From Faecalicoccus sp. (GTDB lineage: Bacteria; Bacillota_I; Bacilli_A; Erysipelotrichales; Erysipelotrichaceae), in the NCBI GenBank assembly GCA_017941505.1, contig JAGAWH010000131.1, positions 1-6,362 on the forward strand: a stretch of 6,362 bases of DNA. The letters run 5' to 3'. Every line of letters begins with the position of its first letter. Position 1 is the first letter of the stretch. The notes under the pieces were generated by a model. It ran no database searches, was not told the DNA's origin, and saw nothing but the letters and a program-made list of their open reading frames with translations. This document shows, piece after piece, positions 1 through 4,977 of the stretch. A program made the translations under genes and the position numbers.

Positions 1-56
1 TGGAAGAACAAGAACGGTAGTCTAAAGTCACTATTGAAGAAATAGCATGAGAAATA

Positions 57-165
57 AAATCCGAACCTTTAGCCCTATAAACAGCTGTACTTAAGCCATA
101 TTTAGAAAAAGGTTCGGATTTATCAAAGGTTCGGATAAATGTAAAAATCCGAAGGTTCGGATTTT
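57..165. repeat. Cluster of direct and inverted AAGGTTCGGAT repeats
   Basis: The core AAAGGTTCGGAT occurs at 108-119 and 125-136, and a third copy (GAAGGTTCGGAT) at 151-162. The inverted form AAATCCGAACCTTT lies at 57-70 and is a perfect 14-bp complement of 108-121, with a 37-base loop. A second perfect dyad has arms AAAATCCGAA (144-153) and TTCGGATTTT (156-165). A third pairing is possible between TTCGGAT (130-136) and ATCCGAA (147-153), which excludes the second. No gene covers the block. It sits downstream of the flavodoxin operon and possibly downstream of a plus-strand gene off the left edge. It may be a nested terminator region, an interspersed palindromic repeat, or the end of an element; the sequence does not decide. 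Confidence 0.8.
143..165 (-). terminator. Likely intrinsic terminator of the flavodoxin operon
   Basis: Read on the minus strand, a 9-10 bp stem built around TCCGAA/TTCGGA closes a very small loop and runs into five T residues (147-143). It begins 66 bases after the stop codon of the lipoprotein flavodoxin. The stem is AT-rich at its base, so efficiency is uncertain. The plus strand also has T runs after the stem (ATTTTATTTT, 161-170), so it could work in both directions. The dyad is directly visible; the terminator role is inferred. Confidence 0.6.
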
Positions 166-231
166 ATTTTGGGACTTCCCATTAATACTACAATTTTCAT
201 ATTCTTACTCCATTGTATTTAATATGCATGT

Positions 232-801
232 TTAATAGCGGTCAACCCATGACTGCAGATCCTTTTTATCAATGTCCGGATCCATCCTATCCCCCGCATT
301 CCAATTGGCATATTTTGCCAGTTTTTCAAGGTTGGAACGGCTTTGATGGATGCCACTGCCTCCGGATGTGCAGAAAGGAATCATTGTGATACCGGAAAAA
401 TCATAGCTTTCCATAAAGGTATCGATGATGCGCGGCTCCTGTCCGTACCAGATTGGAAATCCGATATAAATCTTTGTATAGTCTTTCACATTGATCGGAT
501 CACCGGCAATTTCCGGGCGGGAAGCTTCATCTTTCTGCTCTAATGCAGAACGACAGTTTTCATCATCATATTTTAAATCTTCTTCCGTATACGGATCTTT
601 CGGAGTAATCTCATAAATATCTGCACCTTCTAAATCTGCGATTCTCTCCGCCAGCTTTTTTGTGTTGCCGGTTGCGGAGAAATAAACCACCAGAATCTTT
701 TCTTCAGATTGTGAAGAAGGTTTACTTTCCGATTTGGATGCACATCCGTCAAGTCCTGCCAAAAGACATAAGCTTAATATAAAGGATATGATCCTTTTCA
801 T
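232..801 (-). CDS. Flavodoxin family protein, predicted lipoprotein
   Basis: A 189-residue flavodoxin-fold protein with an export signal. Residues 1-19 have a short basic start (MKR) and a hydrophobic stretch, then LDGC with Cys20 as the probable lipidated residue; Asp at -2 is atypical for a lipobox, so lipidation is likely but not certain. A Ser/Lys/Glu-rich linker (21-35) precedes the flavodoxin domain. The FMN phosphate loop is SATGNT at 42-47, and the conserved PIWYGQEPRIIDTFME stretch is at 116-131, followed by CTSGGSG (144-150), as in flavodoxin_4 family proteins. Such proteins carry electrons through bound FMN; the partner here is unknown. The start follows the stop of the neighbouring flavodoxin by 7 bases, with a weak AGGA ribosome site overlapping that stop, so the two are surely one operon. 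The two are clearly paralogous. Confidence 0.88.
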   Translation of the reverse strand: MKRIISFILSLCLLAGLDGCASKSESKPSSQSEEKILVVYFSATGNTKKLAERIADLEGADIYEITPKDPYTEEDLKYDDENCRSALEQKDEASRPEIAGDPINVKDYTKIYIGFPIWYGQEPRIIDTFMESYDFSGITMIPFCTSGGSGIHQSRSNLEKLAKYANWNAGDRMDPDIDKKDLQSWVDRY

Positions 802-810
802 ATATATCCT
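783..810 (-). promoter_or_regulatory. Possible hairpin covering the ribosome site of the lipoprotein flavodoxin
   Basis: AGGATAT (783-789) and ATATCCT (804-810) are perfect 7-base complements. In the minus-strand transcript the upstream arm contains the only Shine-Dalgarno-like bases (AGGA), and the start codon (801-799) lies in the 14-base loop. An alternative hairpin, AAAGGAT (781-787) with ATCCTTT (791-797), lies just inside the coding region and would leave the ribosome site free. Both are AU-rich and short, so this may be chance; a translational control role is inference only. Confidence 0.3.
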
Positions 811-1285
811 ACACCCACTTAGATGCCCAATTTTTCAGTTCATCTTTGGATGCCCGCACATTAAATCGCTTTCCTTCAACGACCTTTGCCCCTTTGGCAA
901 GTGCCTGCATATTCTTAGAAGAATTGCCTAAGCCGCTGCCTCCGGATGTTGCGAACGGAACTACTGTCTTGCCGAAAAAATCATAAGCTTCCATAAAGGT
1001 ATCAATAATCGATGGTTCACGATACCACCAGATTGGAAATCCTACAAATACCACATCATAGTCATCCATATTCTCTACCTTGTCTAGGATAACAGGACGG
1101 CAGTTTTTATCATTCATTTCAACAGAAGAACGGCTGTTCTTGTTGTTCCAGTTTAAATCTGCACTTGTATAAGGAATTTCCGGACGGATTTCAAATAAAT
1201 CTGCATTAATTGCGGATGCCAGATTGGAAGCTACTTTTGCGGTACTTCCTCCTGCACTAAAATAGGCGACTAAAACTTTACTCAT
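809..1285 (-). CDS. Flavodoxin, cytoplasmic
   Basis: A 158-residue flavodoxin without signal peptide, close to a bare flavodoxin domain in length. The chain starts MSKVLVAYFSAGGST, with the FMN phosphate loop at SAGGST (10-15). The stretch FVGFPIWWYREPSIIDTFMEAYDF and the later TSGGSG match the same features of the downstream lipoprotein flavodoxin, showing both arose from one ancestor (flavodoxin_4 group). The expected role is FMN-based electron transfer or quinone/enzyme reduction in the cytoplasm; the substrate is not evident. The start is well supported by AAGGAGG at 1294-1300, eight bases upstream. It is the first gene of a two-gene operon with its own promoter and operator-like palindrome upstream, isolated from the preceding DUF3021 gene by a terminator. 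Confidence 0.92.
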   Translation of the reverse strand: MSKVLVAYFSAGGSTAKVASNLASAINADLFEIRPEIPYTSADLNWNNKNSRSSVEMNDKNCRPVILDKVENMDDYDVVFVGFPIWWYREPSIIDTFMEAYDFFGKTVVPFATSGGSGLGNSSKNMQALAKGAKVVEGKRFNVRASKDELKNWASKWV

Positions 1286-1319
1286 TTCTTATTCCTCCTT
1301 TTCGTCTTCTCCTTACATC

Positions 1320-1351
1320 TTTATAGTATTCCTATTCTGACACGGTGTCAA
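1320..1351 (-). promoter_or_regulatory. Promoter of the flavodoxin operon with palindromic operator
   Basis: On the minus strand a consensus -35 TTGACA (1351-1346) is followed after 17 bases by TACTAT (1328-1323), or after 20 bases by TATAAA (1325-1320). A perfect 13-bp palindrome, TGACAC-G-GTGTCA on the plus strand (1338-1350), overlaps the -35 box. A dyad in this place suits a TetR-type repressor. The alternative long 20-bp spacer with a dyad starting in the -35 box is the arrangement of MerR-type promoters, which twist the DNA to activate. No such regulator is encoded in the window, so the controlling protein is unknown. Confidence 0.7.
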
Positions 1352-1360
1352 CATAAACCC

Positions 1361-1393
1361 ATAAAAGAAAACCGGAAAACATCAGTTTTCCAG
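1361..1393 (-). terminator. Intrinsic terminator overlapping the end of the DUF3021 gene
   Basis: In the minus-strand transcript CTGGAAAAC (1393-1385) pairs with GTTTTCCGG (1380-1372): nine base pairs including one T-G wobble. The four-base loop TGAT (1384-1381) contains the TGA stop codon. The stem is followed directly by TTTTCTTTTAT (1371-1361). The left arm encodes the last three residues (Leu-Glu-Asn) of the DUF3021 protein. It ends the hydrolase-LytTR-DUF3021 unit 10 bases before the -35 box of the flavodoxin operon. Confidence 0.88.
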
Positions 1394-1816
1394 TCTTTTC
1401 TGAAATTTTAATAAATCCTCTGTCATATCCTTTGCGGTGCGCTCATCCATCATCCATTCAATCACATTGACTAATACATAAATCAACACGATGCTGAAGG
1501 CTACACCGATGATAGCCGGTATCCTTGTCGGATCTTTCAAAGACTGACCGAATATACATCCCAGTAACAACGCCACCAACAGAAACAACTGCATGATCTT
1601 GCGAATGATGATCTGCTTGATAGATAACTCTTTTTGTGTCCGAATAACCAGTACAGGTATCATCCCGATCAATCCATAAATCAACGGGTATATGAATACT
1701 TCATAGCCAAATATCTGATCGGGCCGAAATAACAATCCTAAAATAAACATTGCCAAATTAATCAGTGTAACAGAGATAAAGAATCCTTCAAAAAAGTCTT
1801 TGATCATATCTTTCAT
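1382..1816 (-). CDS. DUF3021 family membrane protein, LytTR partner
   Basis: A 144-residue integral membrane protein with four hydrophobic segments at about residues 11-30, 42-60, 72-90 and 100-121. Its charged C-terminal tail WMMDERTAKDMTEDLLKFQ is typical of DUF3021 proteins. These are usually encoded beside a LytTR DNA-binding protein, as here, where the start codon follows the regulator's stop by one base with AGGAG-like ribosome sequence inside the regulator's end; the two are translationally coupled. In the LytTR regulatory systems of streptococci the membrane protein holds its cognate regulator inactive. By analogy this one probably senses an envelope or small-molecule cue and antagonises the 1818-2264 product. 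Assignment to DUF3021 is from pattern and context; the signal is unknown. Confidence 0.85.
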   Translation of the reverse strand: MKDMIKDFFEGFFISVTLINLAMFILGLLFRPDQIFGYEVFIYPLIYGLIGMIPVLVIRTQKELSIKQIIIRKIMQLFLLVALLLGCIFGQSLKDPTRIPAIIGVAFSIVLIYVLVNVIEWMMDERTAKDMTEDLLKFQKRLEN

Positions 1817-1817
1817 G

Positions 1818-2264
1818 TTATCCTTTTTCTCCTTTCAATCTGTCTTTGATATCCGGTACATATTTACGTGAAATAATCACTTTTTCATCATTATTCAATA
1901 GACAGAGAAATCTACCGTTTAAAGCCGGTTTAATCGCATTTATTTTCATCATATTAACTAAAACGGACTTGGAAATGCGCATAAAGTGCCGGTCTTCCAG
2001 CAGCTGTTCAAATTCATACAACCGCCTTTTCGATTCATAACAGGTTTTTTTCAAATATATGAAAGTATGCTCTTCAATCGATTCTATATAATAAATATCC
2101 GTTATCGGTATCTGGTATTGTCTTTGATCCAGATATCCCTCTACACTGCCCTGATGAAATTTCACAAAACGAACAATTTCATTGATTCTTTCATCATATT
2201 TATGGCATCCGATCTCCATATATTCTTCTTGTGTGTTTGGTATGGTCTTAACTTTTATTTCCAT
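1818..2264 (-). CDS. LytTR-domain DNA-binding transcriptional regulator
   Basis: A 148-residue regulator made of a short N-terminal segment (about 1-43) and a LytTR domain (about 44-145), with no CheY-type receiver domain, so it is not a classical response regulator. Family marks include ITDIYYIESIEEHTFIYLK, FMRISKSVLVNMMKI (about 94-108) and the final EKVIISRKYVPDIKDRL. LytTR domains bind pairs of direct repeats upstream of promoters. It starts 6 bases after the hydrolase stop codon; the best ribosome sequence (AGAGGAGAG, within the hydrolase end) is about 15 bases from the ATG, rather far, but an in-frame stop six bases upstream excludes any longer form. Its immediate partner is the DUF3021 gene. 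It probably controls its own operon through the repeats at 3699-3732. Confidence 0.93.
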   Translation of the reverse strand: MEIKVKTIPNTQEEYMEIGCHKYDERINEIVRFVKFHQGSVEGYLDQRQYQIPITDIYYIESIEEHTFIYLKKTCYESKRRLYEFEQLLEDRHFMRISKSVLVNMMKINAIKPALNGRFLCLLNNDEKVIISRKYVPDIKDRLKGEKG

Positions 2265-2270
2265 GAATGA

Positions 2271-3635
2271 TCAATAACTCTCCTCTACAACGAATGTTTC
2301 TGAGTCTTTTAGAAAACAATCATAAAATTGAAGAACAAGAGCATTTACCTTATCTATACACTCACCCGGATCAACGGTTCCTACTCCCAGATTTTTCGCA
2401 AGAAACGGTGAAAACAACGGTAAATCGGTAAAGTTCATGTGCTCTGCGCCCTTAATATACGTTTCATAACCCTGCTCGGCATTTTCTAATATCACATTGT
2501 TGGGATACACATATCCCTGCTTTTGAGCTTCCAAACGGTCTGTGTAATGTGATTCTGAATCAACAGAAAGAAGCGGTGTAAGATACGGGGTGTCATTTAC
2601 CTGTATTACCCCGTCAACAACTCCGGTTTCTTCCCCTAACATCGTACCATCTAAATCGATGACTGCCGAAATATCCTCTCTTCTTCCTACGGTTACTGAT
2701 GTTGCACCTCCCATTGAGTGTCCTATCAATCCAATTTTATCAAAATCAACGGTCTTAATGATTCTTTGAATGGTATTCTTTGAATCTTTATCAAAATACC
2801 AACTATCCGACAATTGTTCCGTTTCCCCGGCTTGTTTGAGTGTATCAATCACAAAATTCATATCATCAATTCTTAATTCCATCCACTTCGAAGTGATATC
2901 GTATACATCAGCCTCTCTGCCATTGCTGTTGCCTATGGTAAGTGCATTTTGGAAGAATTCCGTGTCTACCAAAATGGTCTTTCCAGAAGAATCTTTTGTG
3001 AAAAATGAATGATATGGATGATCCAGACTGACAACCACATATCCATGACTTGCCAGTTCCATAAAGGTGGAGGCATTGCTTTGATAATAACCAAAGGCTC
3101 CATGACTGAAGATAACTAACGGTAGTGAGTCCGGTGATATTGTATCCATCTTTTCCGGATAATAGAAATGAACCGGTACTTCTCGATTAGATCCATCCTT
3201 TTCGAAGGTTTCCCTGCGGTTTGGATCGATCAGTATTGCTTCACATTCATTTACCGGATAGGGACCGGTTAATTCTCTTCCGTGATAATCCGCAAATATA
3301 AAAGCCGGAGCCATGGATGTAATAAAAAGTACTATACTGAAAAGTGAACTGAATATGATCGAAGATTTTTTCTTTTCCTTTGAAGAGTTACGATTGATCA
3401 TCCAGAATATGAAAGCTATGATAATTCGTATTCCTAACAAAATTGCCAATCCTTTGAAACGGAAAGAAAAATCAATTCCGGGAAATACCAGCATTAATAC
3501 ATAAATCACAATCTGTATTATATTCACAAACAGACGCTGCTTCGTCCAATTTCCCTTCGTTGAATTCTTTGTGAATTCAAATACGGTAAATCCGATTTCG
3601 ATAATAATTAAAATAAGTAAAAGAACCAATTCCAT
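2271..3635 (-). CDS. Membrane-anchored alpha/beta hydrolase, PAF-acetylhydrolase-like
   Basis: A 454-residue protein with an N-terminal membrane domain of about four helices (residues 1-20, 34-53, 61-80, 92-114) and a C-terminal alpha/beta hydrolase domain (about 130-445). The hydrolase shows an oxyanion-loop motif SHGAFG (177-182), nucleophile elbow GHSMGG with Ser307, a likely catalytic Asp in DLDG (Asp329), and His399 in GAEHMNFTD. The order and spacing resemble platelet-activating-factor acetylhydrolase and dienelactone-hydrolase relatives, pointing to an ester or lipid substrate; the true substrate is unknown. With four helices and a short cytosolic-looking basic loop (82-90), the catalytic domain's side of the membrane is not certain. 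AAGAAGGAGAG just upstream supports the start. It is the first gene of an operon with LytTR and DUF3021, making it the candidate effector of that regulatory pair. Confidence 0.9.
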   Translation of the reverse strand: MELVLLLILIIIEIGFTVFEFTKNSTKGNWTKQRLFVNIIQIVIYVLMLVFPGIDFSFRFKGLAILLGIRIIIAFIFWMINRNSSKEKKKSSIIFSSLFSIVLFITSMAPAFIFADYHGRELTGPYPVNECEAILIDPNRRETFEKDGSNREVPVHFYYPEKMDTISPDSLPLVIFSHGAFGYYQSNASTFMELASHGYVVVSLDHPYHSFFTKDSSGKTILVDTEFFQNALTIGNSNGREADVYDITSKWMELRIDDMNFVIDTLKQAGETEQLSDSWYFDKDSKNTIQRIIKTVDFDKIGLIGHSMGGATSVTVGRREDISAVIDLDGTMLGEETGVVDGVIQVNDTPYLTPLLSVDSESHYTDRLEAQKQGYVYPNNVILENAEQGYETYIKGAEHMNFTDLPLFSPFLAKNLGVGTVDPGECIDKVNALVLQFYDCFLKDSETFVVEESY

Positions 3636-3659
3636 ATTACTCTCCTTCTTTCTAAGGCG

Positions 3660-3688
3660 AATATAGAATAGGTTCTCCTTCTAATCAA
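3660..3688 (-). promoter_or_regulatory. Promoter of the hydrolase-LytTR-DUF3021 operon
   Basis: On the minus strand TTGATT (3688-3683) and TATATT (3665-3660) are separated by exactly 17 bases, a good sigma-A match (4/6 and 5/6). Transcription would start about 18-20 bases before the hydrolase ATG, leaving a short leader that holds the strong ribosome site. The position just downstream of the 14-bp tandem repeat suggests activation from that repeat. Confidence 0.6.
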
Positions 3689-3698
3689 TATTTGAGCA

Positions 3699-3732
3699 GG
3701 TAAGATGCAAAATGGGACGGTAAGATACAAAA
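3699..3732. promoter_or_regulatory. Tandem 14-bp direct repeat, candidate LytTR operator
   Basis: GGTAAGATGCAAAA (3699-3712) and GGTAAGATACAAAA (3719-3732) differ at one base and repeat with a 20-bp period, about two helical turns. The nearer copy ends 10 bp upstream of the -35 box of the hydrolase operon. On the plus strand GCAGGTAAG (3696-3704) and GACGGTAAG (3716-3724) each fit 7 of 9 positions of the LytTR site consensus known from the AlgR/AgrA family ([TA][AC][CA]GTTN[AG][TG]). The usual period is about 21-22 bp and the central T is G in both copies, so the fit is imperfect. The repeat is visible; the binding protein is inferred. Confidence 0.6.
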
Positions 3733-3736
3733 ACGA

Positions 3737-4483
3737 TTATTTTGCGACCAGTTTTAGAAACTTTTTATCGTTCATCTGTTCGTTTGTAAGATACTCTCCA
3801 TCTTTAAATAATGCATACGTTGTGATCGGTGTCGGTGCGTTTTGTGCGTCTTCTTTTGAAGTTAAATGGATAGCTTTAAAAGGGATATTATGATCTTTTG
3901 CACATTTTTCTACGATTGGTACATACTTGCCGTTAAAAGGACATTGGTTTGTATAGTAGAGCACATATCCTTTTTCATCAATACGTGGATGTTTGGCACA
4001 TTTCTTAAATTGCGGTTTCACTGCATCTTTGCCAAAAGGAAGGTACCATAATTGAATGCCGTTATCTGCTTCATCCGCAACTTCAAAGCCTTTATATTTC
4101 AAAAATTTAGGATCGGCAAGAAAAGGCTTTTTCTTAGCCGAAGAAAGAATGCATAAACCGACTTTTCCTTTTTCTTTGGTGTCGTCTATGCATGTAGATA
4201 AAAGGTCATTTGAATATCCATGTCCCTTCATGGAACCGGATACCCAGAGACAGTCAATATACATATACCCGGGTGCATTGATTGGATTCCAAGCGTTTTC
4301 TGCCGGTAGATATTCGATGAAGCACTTGCCTCTTTCCACACTTTTTAAAAAGACAAGGCCATCATCAAAACGTTCATTTAGCCATGATTTCTTGGAAGAT
4401 ACCTGGATATCTTTATTATTGGAAATAGCACAGCAGATATGTTCTTTTTCCAGATTCTCTTTTGTCACATAAATGTATTCCAT
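3737..4483 (-). CDS. GNAT N-acetyltransferase with YoaP-like C-terminal domain
   Basis: A 248-residue two-domain protein. Residues about 1-150 resemble a GNAT acyltransferase; the acetyl-CoA binding motif A is recognisable at 84-95 (SMKGHGYSNDLL, the Q/RxxGxG/A position with Ser in place of Q/R) after a beta strand (MYIDCLWV). Residues about 165-248 resemble the YoaP-like domain found at the C-terminus of such acetyltransferases, with YYTNQCPF (176-183, Cys181) reminiscent of a thioredoxin-like fold but with one cysteine in that motif. The protein is rich in cysteine. Acceptor substrate unknown. The start is firm: AAGGAGG lies six bases upstream of the ATG. It stands alone, 73 bp after the DUF4234-like gene and about 100 bp before the hydrolase operon, with no clear terminator behind it, so read-through into the hydrolase operon is possible. 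Confidence 0.85.
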   Translation of the reverse strand: MEYIYVTKENLEKEHICCAISNNKDIQVSSKKSWLNERFDDGLVFLKSVERGKCFIEYLPAENAWNPINAPGYMYIDCLWVSGSMKGHGYSNDLLSTCIDDTKEKGKVGLCILSSAKKKPFLADPKFLKYKGFEVADEADNGIQLWYLPFGKDAVKPQFKKCAKHPRIDEKGYVLYYTNQCPFNGKYVPIVEKCAKDHNIPFKAIHLTSKEDAQNAPTPITTYALFKDGEYLTNEQMNDKKFLKLVAK

Positions 4484-4506
4484 ATTGATCCTCCTTTTCC
4501 TTCACA

Positions 4507-4536
4507 TTAATACTCAAATCGCATCCCCTCAAGCAA
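4507..4536 (-). promoter_or_regulatory. Weak candidate promoter of the GNAT gene with imperfect dyad
   Basis: On the minus strand TTGCTT (4536-4531) and TATTAA (4512-4507) are 18 bases apart; matches to consensus are only 3/6 and 4/6. The -35 part overlaps an imperfect dyad at 4530-4551 (CAAG-C-AACT, loop GAT, AGTT-TA-CTTG). The dyad is not followed by a T run in the direction of transcription, so it is not an intrinsic terminator of the upstream gene; it could be an operator or chance. Confidence 0.3.
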
Positions 4537-4556
4537 CTGATAGTTTACTTGGGAAA

Positions 4557-4958
4557 TTACGATGACCTTTTGTTTAATTCTTTTTCGATTTGATTTAACG
4601 TATTGAAAAATCGATGCGTTGCCACGGCATAGCCAAACAGAAAAATACCTAATGTATTCCATCCAAACATGTGCCAGAACGAAGTATGCTCTCCTTCAAT
4701 TCCCATCTCTATCGCAATATTTTTTAGTTCCTCCGAAATTCTTCCCATCCAAATCACCGGATAAATAAAGAGGGTTGGAATCCCCAACAAATAAGCCTTC
4801 CAATATTTCATGGTTATATGCCCGAGTATTTCATCCAATTCATCCTGCAGGCCTAACGGCATATAAAAAAGAAAGAAAAAACCGGCCGTAAAAAAATCAA
4901 TAAAACCAAGTAGAAAGCCGGGTCGATTCGTATGTTGAAATCTCACCTTTTCATTCAT
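4557..4958 (-). CDS. DUF4234-like small membrane protein
   Basis: A 133-residue protein with three hydrophobic segments at about 14-34, 52-72 and 93-112. Each is followed by a charged amphipathic stretch (LQDELDEIL, RISEELKNIA, LNQIEKEL), giving the protein the look of a threefold helix-hairpin repeat. The segment LGIPTLFIYPVIWMGRISEELK resembles the DUF4234 pattern (aromatic-rich helix with Gly/Ile-Tyr followed by a W and a charged helix). No biochemical role is known for this type. The gene begins 19 bp after the PTS permease stop with AAAGGA in the gap, so it is almost certainly co-transcribed with it and may assist or modulate the permease. No intrinsic terminator is evident after it. Family assignment is moderate. 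Confidence 0.7.
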   Translation of the reverse strand: MNEKVRFQHTNRPGFLLGFIDFFTAGFFFLFYMPLGLQDELDEILGHITMKYWKAYLLGIPTLFIYPVIWMGRISEELKNIAIEMGIEGEHTSFWHMFGWNTLGIFLFGYAVATHRFFNTLNQIEKELNKRSS

Positions 4959-4977
4959 GGTATTTCCTTTCTATAAC

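Noticed and set aside
1..45. Possible 3' end of a plus-strand gene entering from the left (frame 1 reads WKNKNGSLKSLLKK then TAG at 43-45)
   Set aside because: Only 14 codons, basic composition not diagnostic, and the other plus-strand frames also stop within 25 bases; no family recognised. It would fit a gene facing the hairpin cluster but cannot be supported from this window.
170..181. Near palindrome TGGGACTTCCCA after the repeat cluster
   Set aside because: Only five-base arms with a two-base centre; too short to be meaningful alone.
1986..2270. 94-codon open frame on the plus strand
   Set aside because: Opposite the LytTR gene; hydrophobic product arises from the complement of its codons. 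No ribosome site or family match.
3699..3732. The 14-bp tandem repeat as an insertion-sequence end
   Set aside because: No transposase, no target-site duplication and no matching inverted copy elsewhere in the window; placement against a promoter favours an operator, though an IS remnant is not formally excluded.
3707..3745. Inverted repeat GCAAAAT / ATTTTGC around the end of the GNAT gene as a terminator
   Set aside because: Seven AT-rich pairs with a 25-base loop and no following T run; better explained as part of the direct repeat plus the coding end.
4056..4472. 138-codon open frame on the plus strand
   Set aside because: Lies wholly opposite the GNAT gene, has no convincing ribosome site, and its product shows no recognisable domain; it is an antisense shadow.
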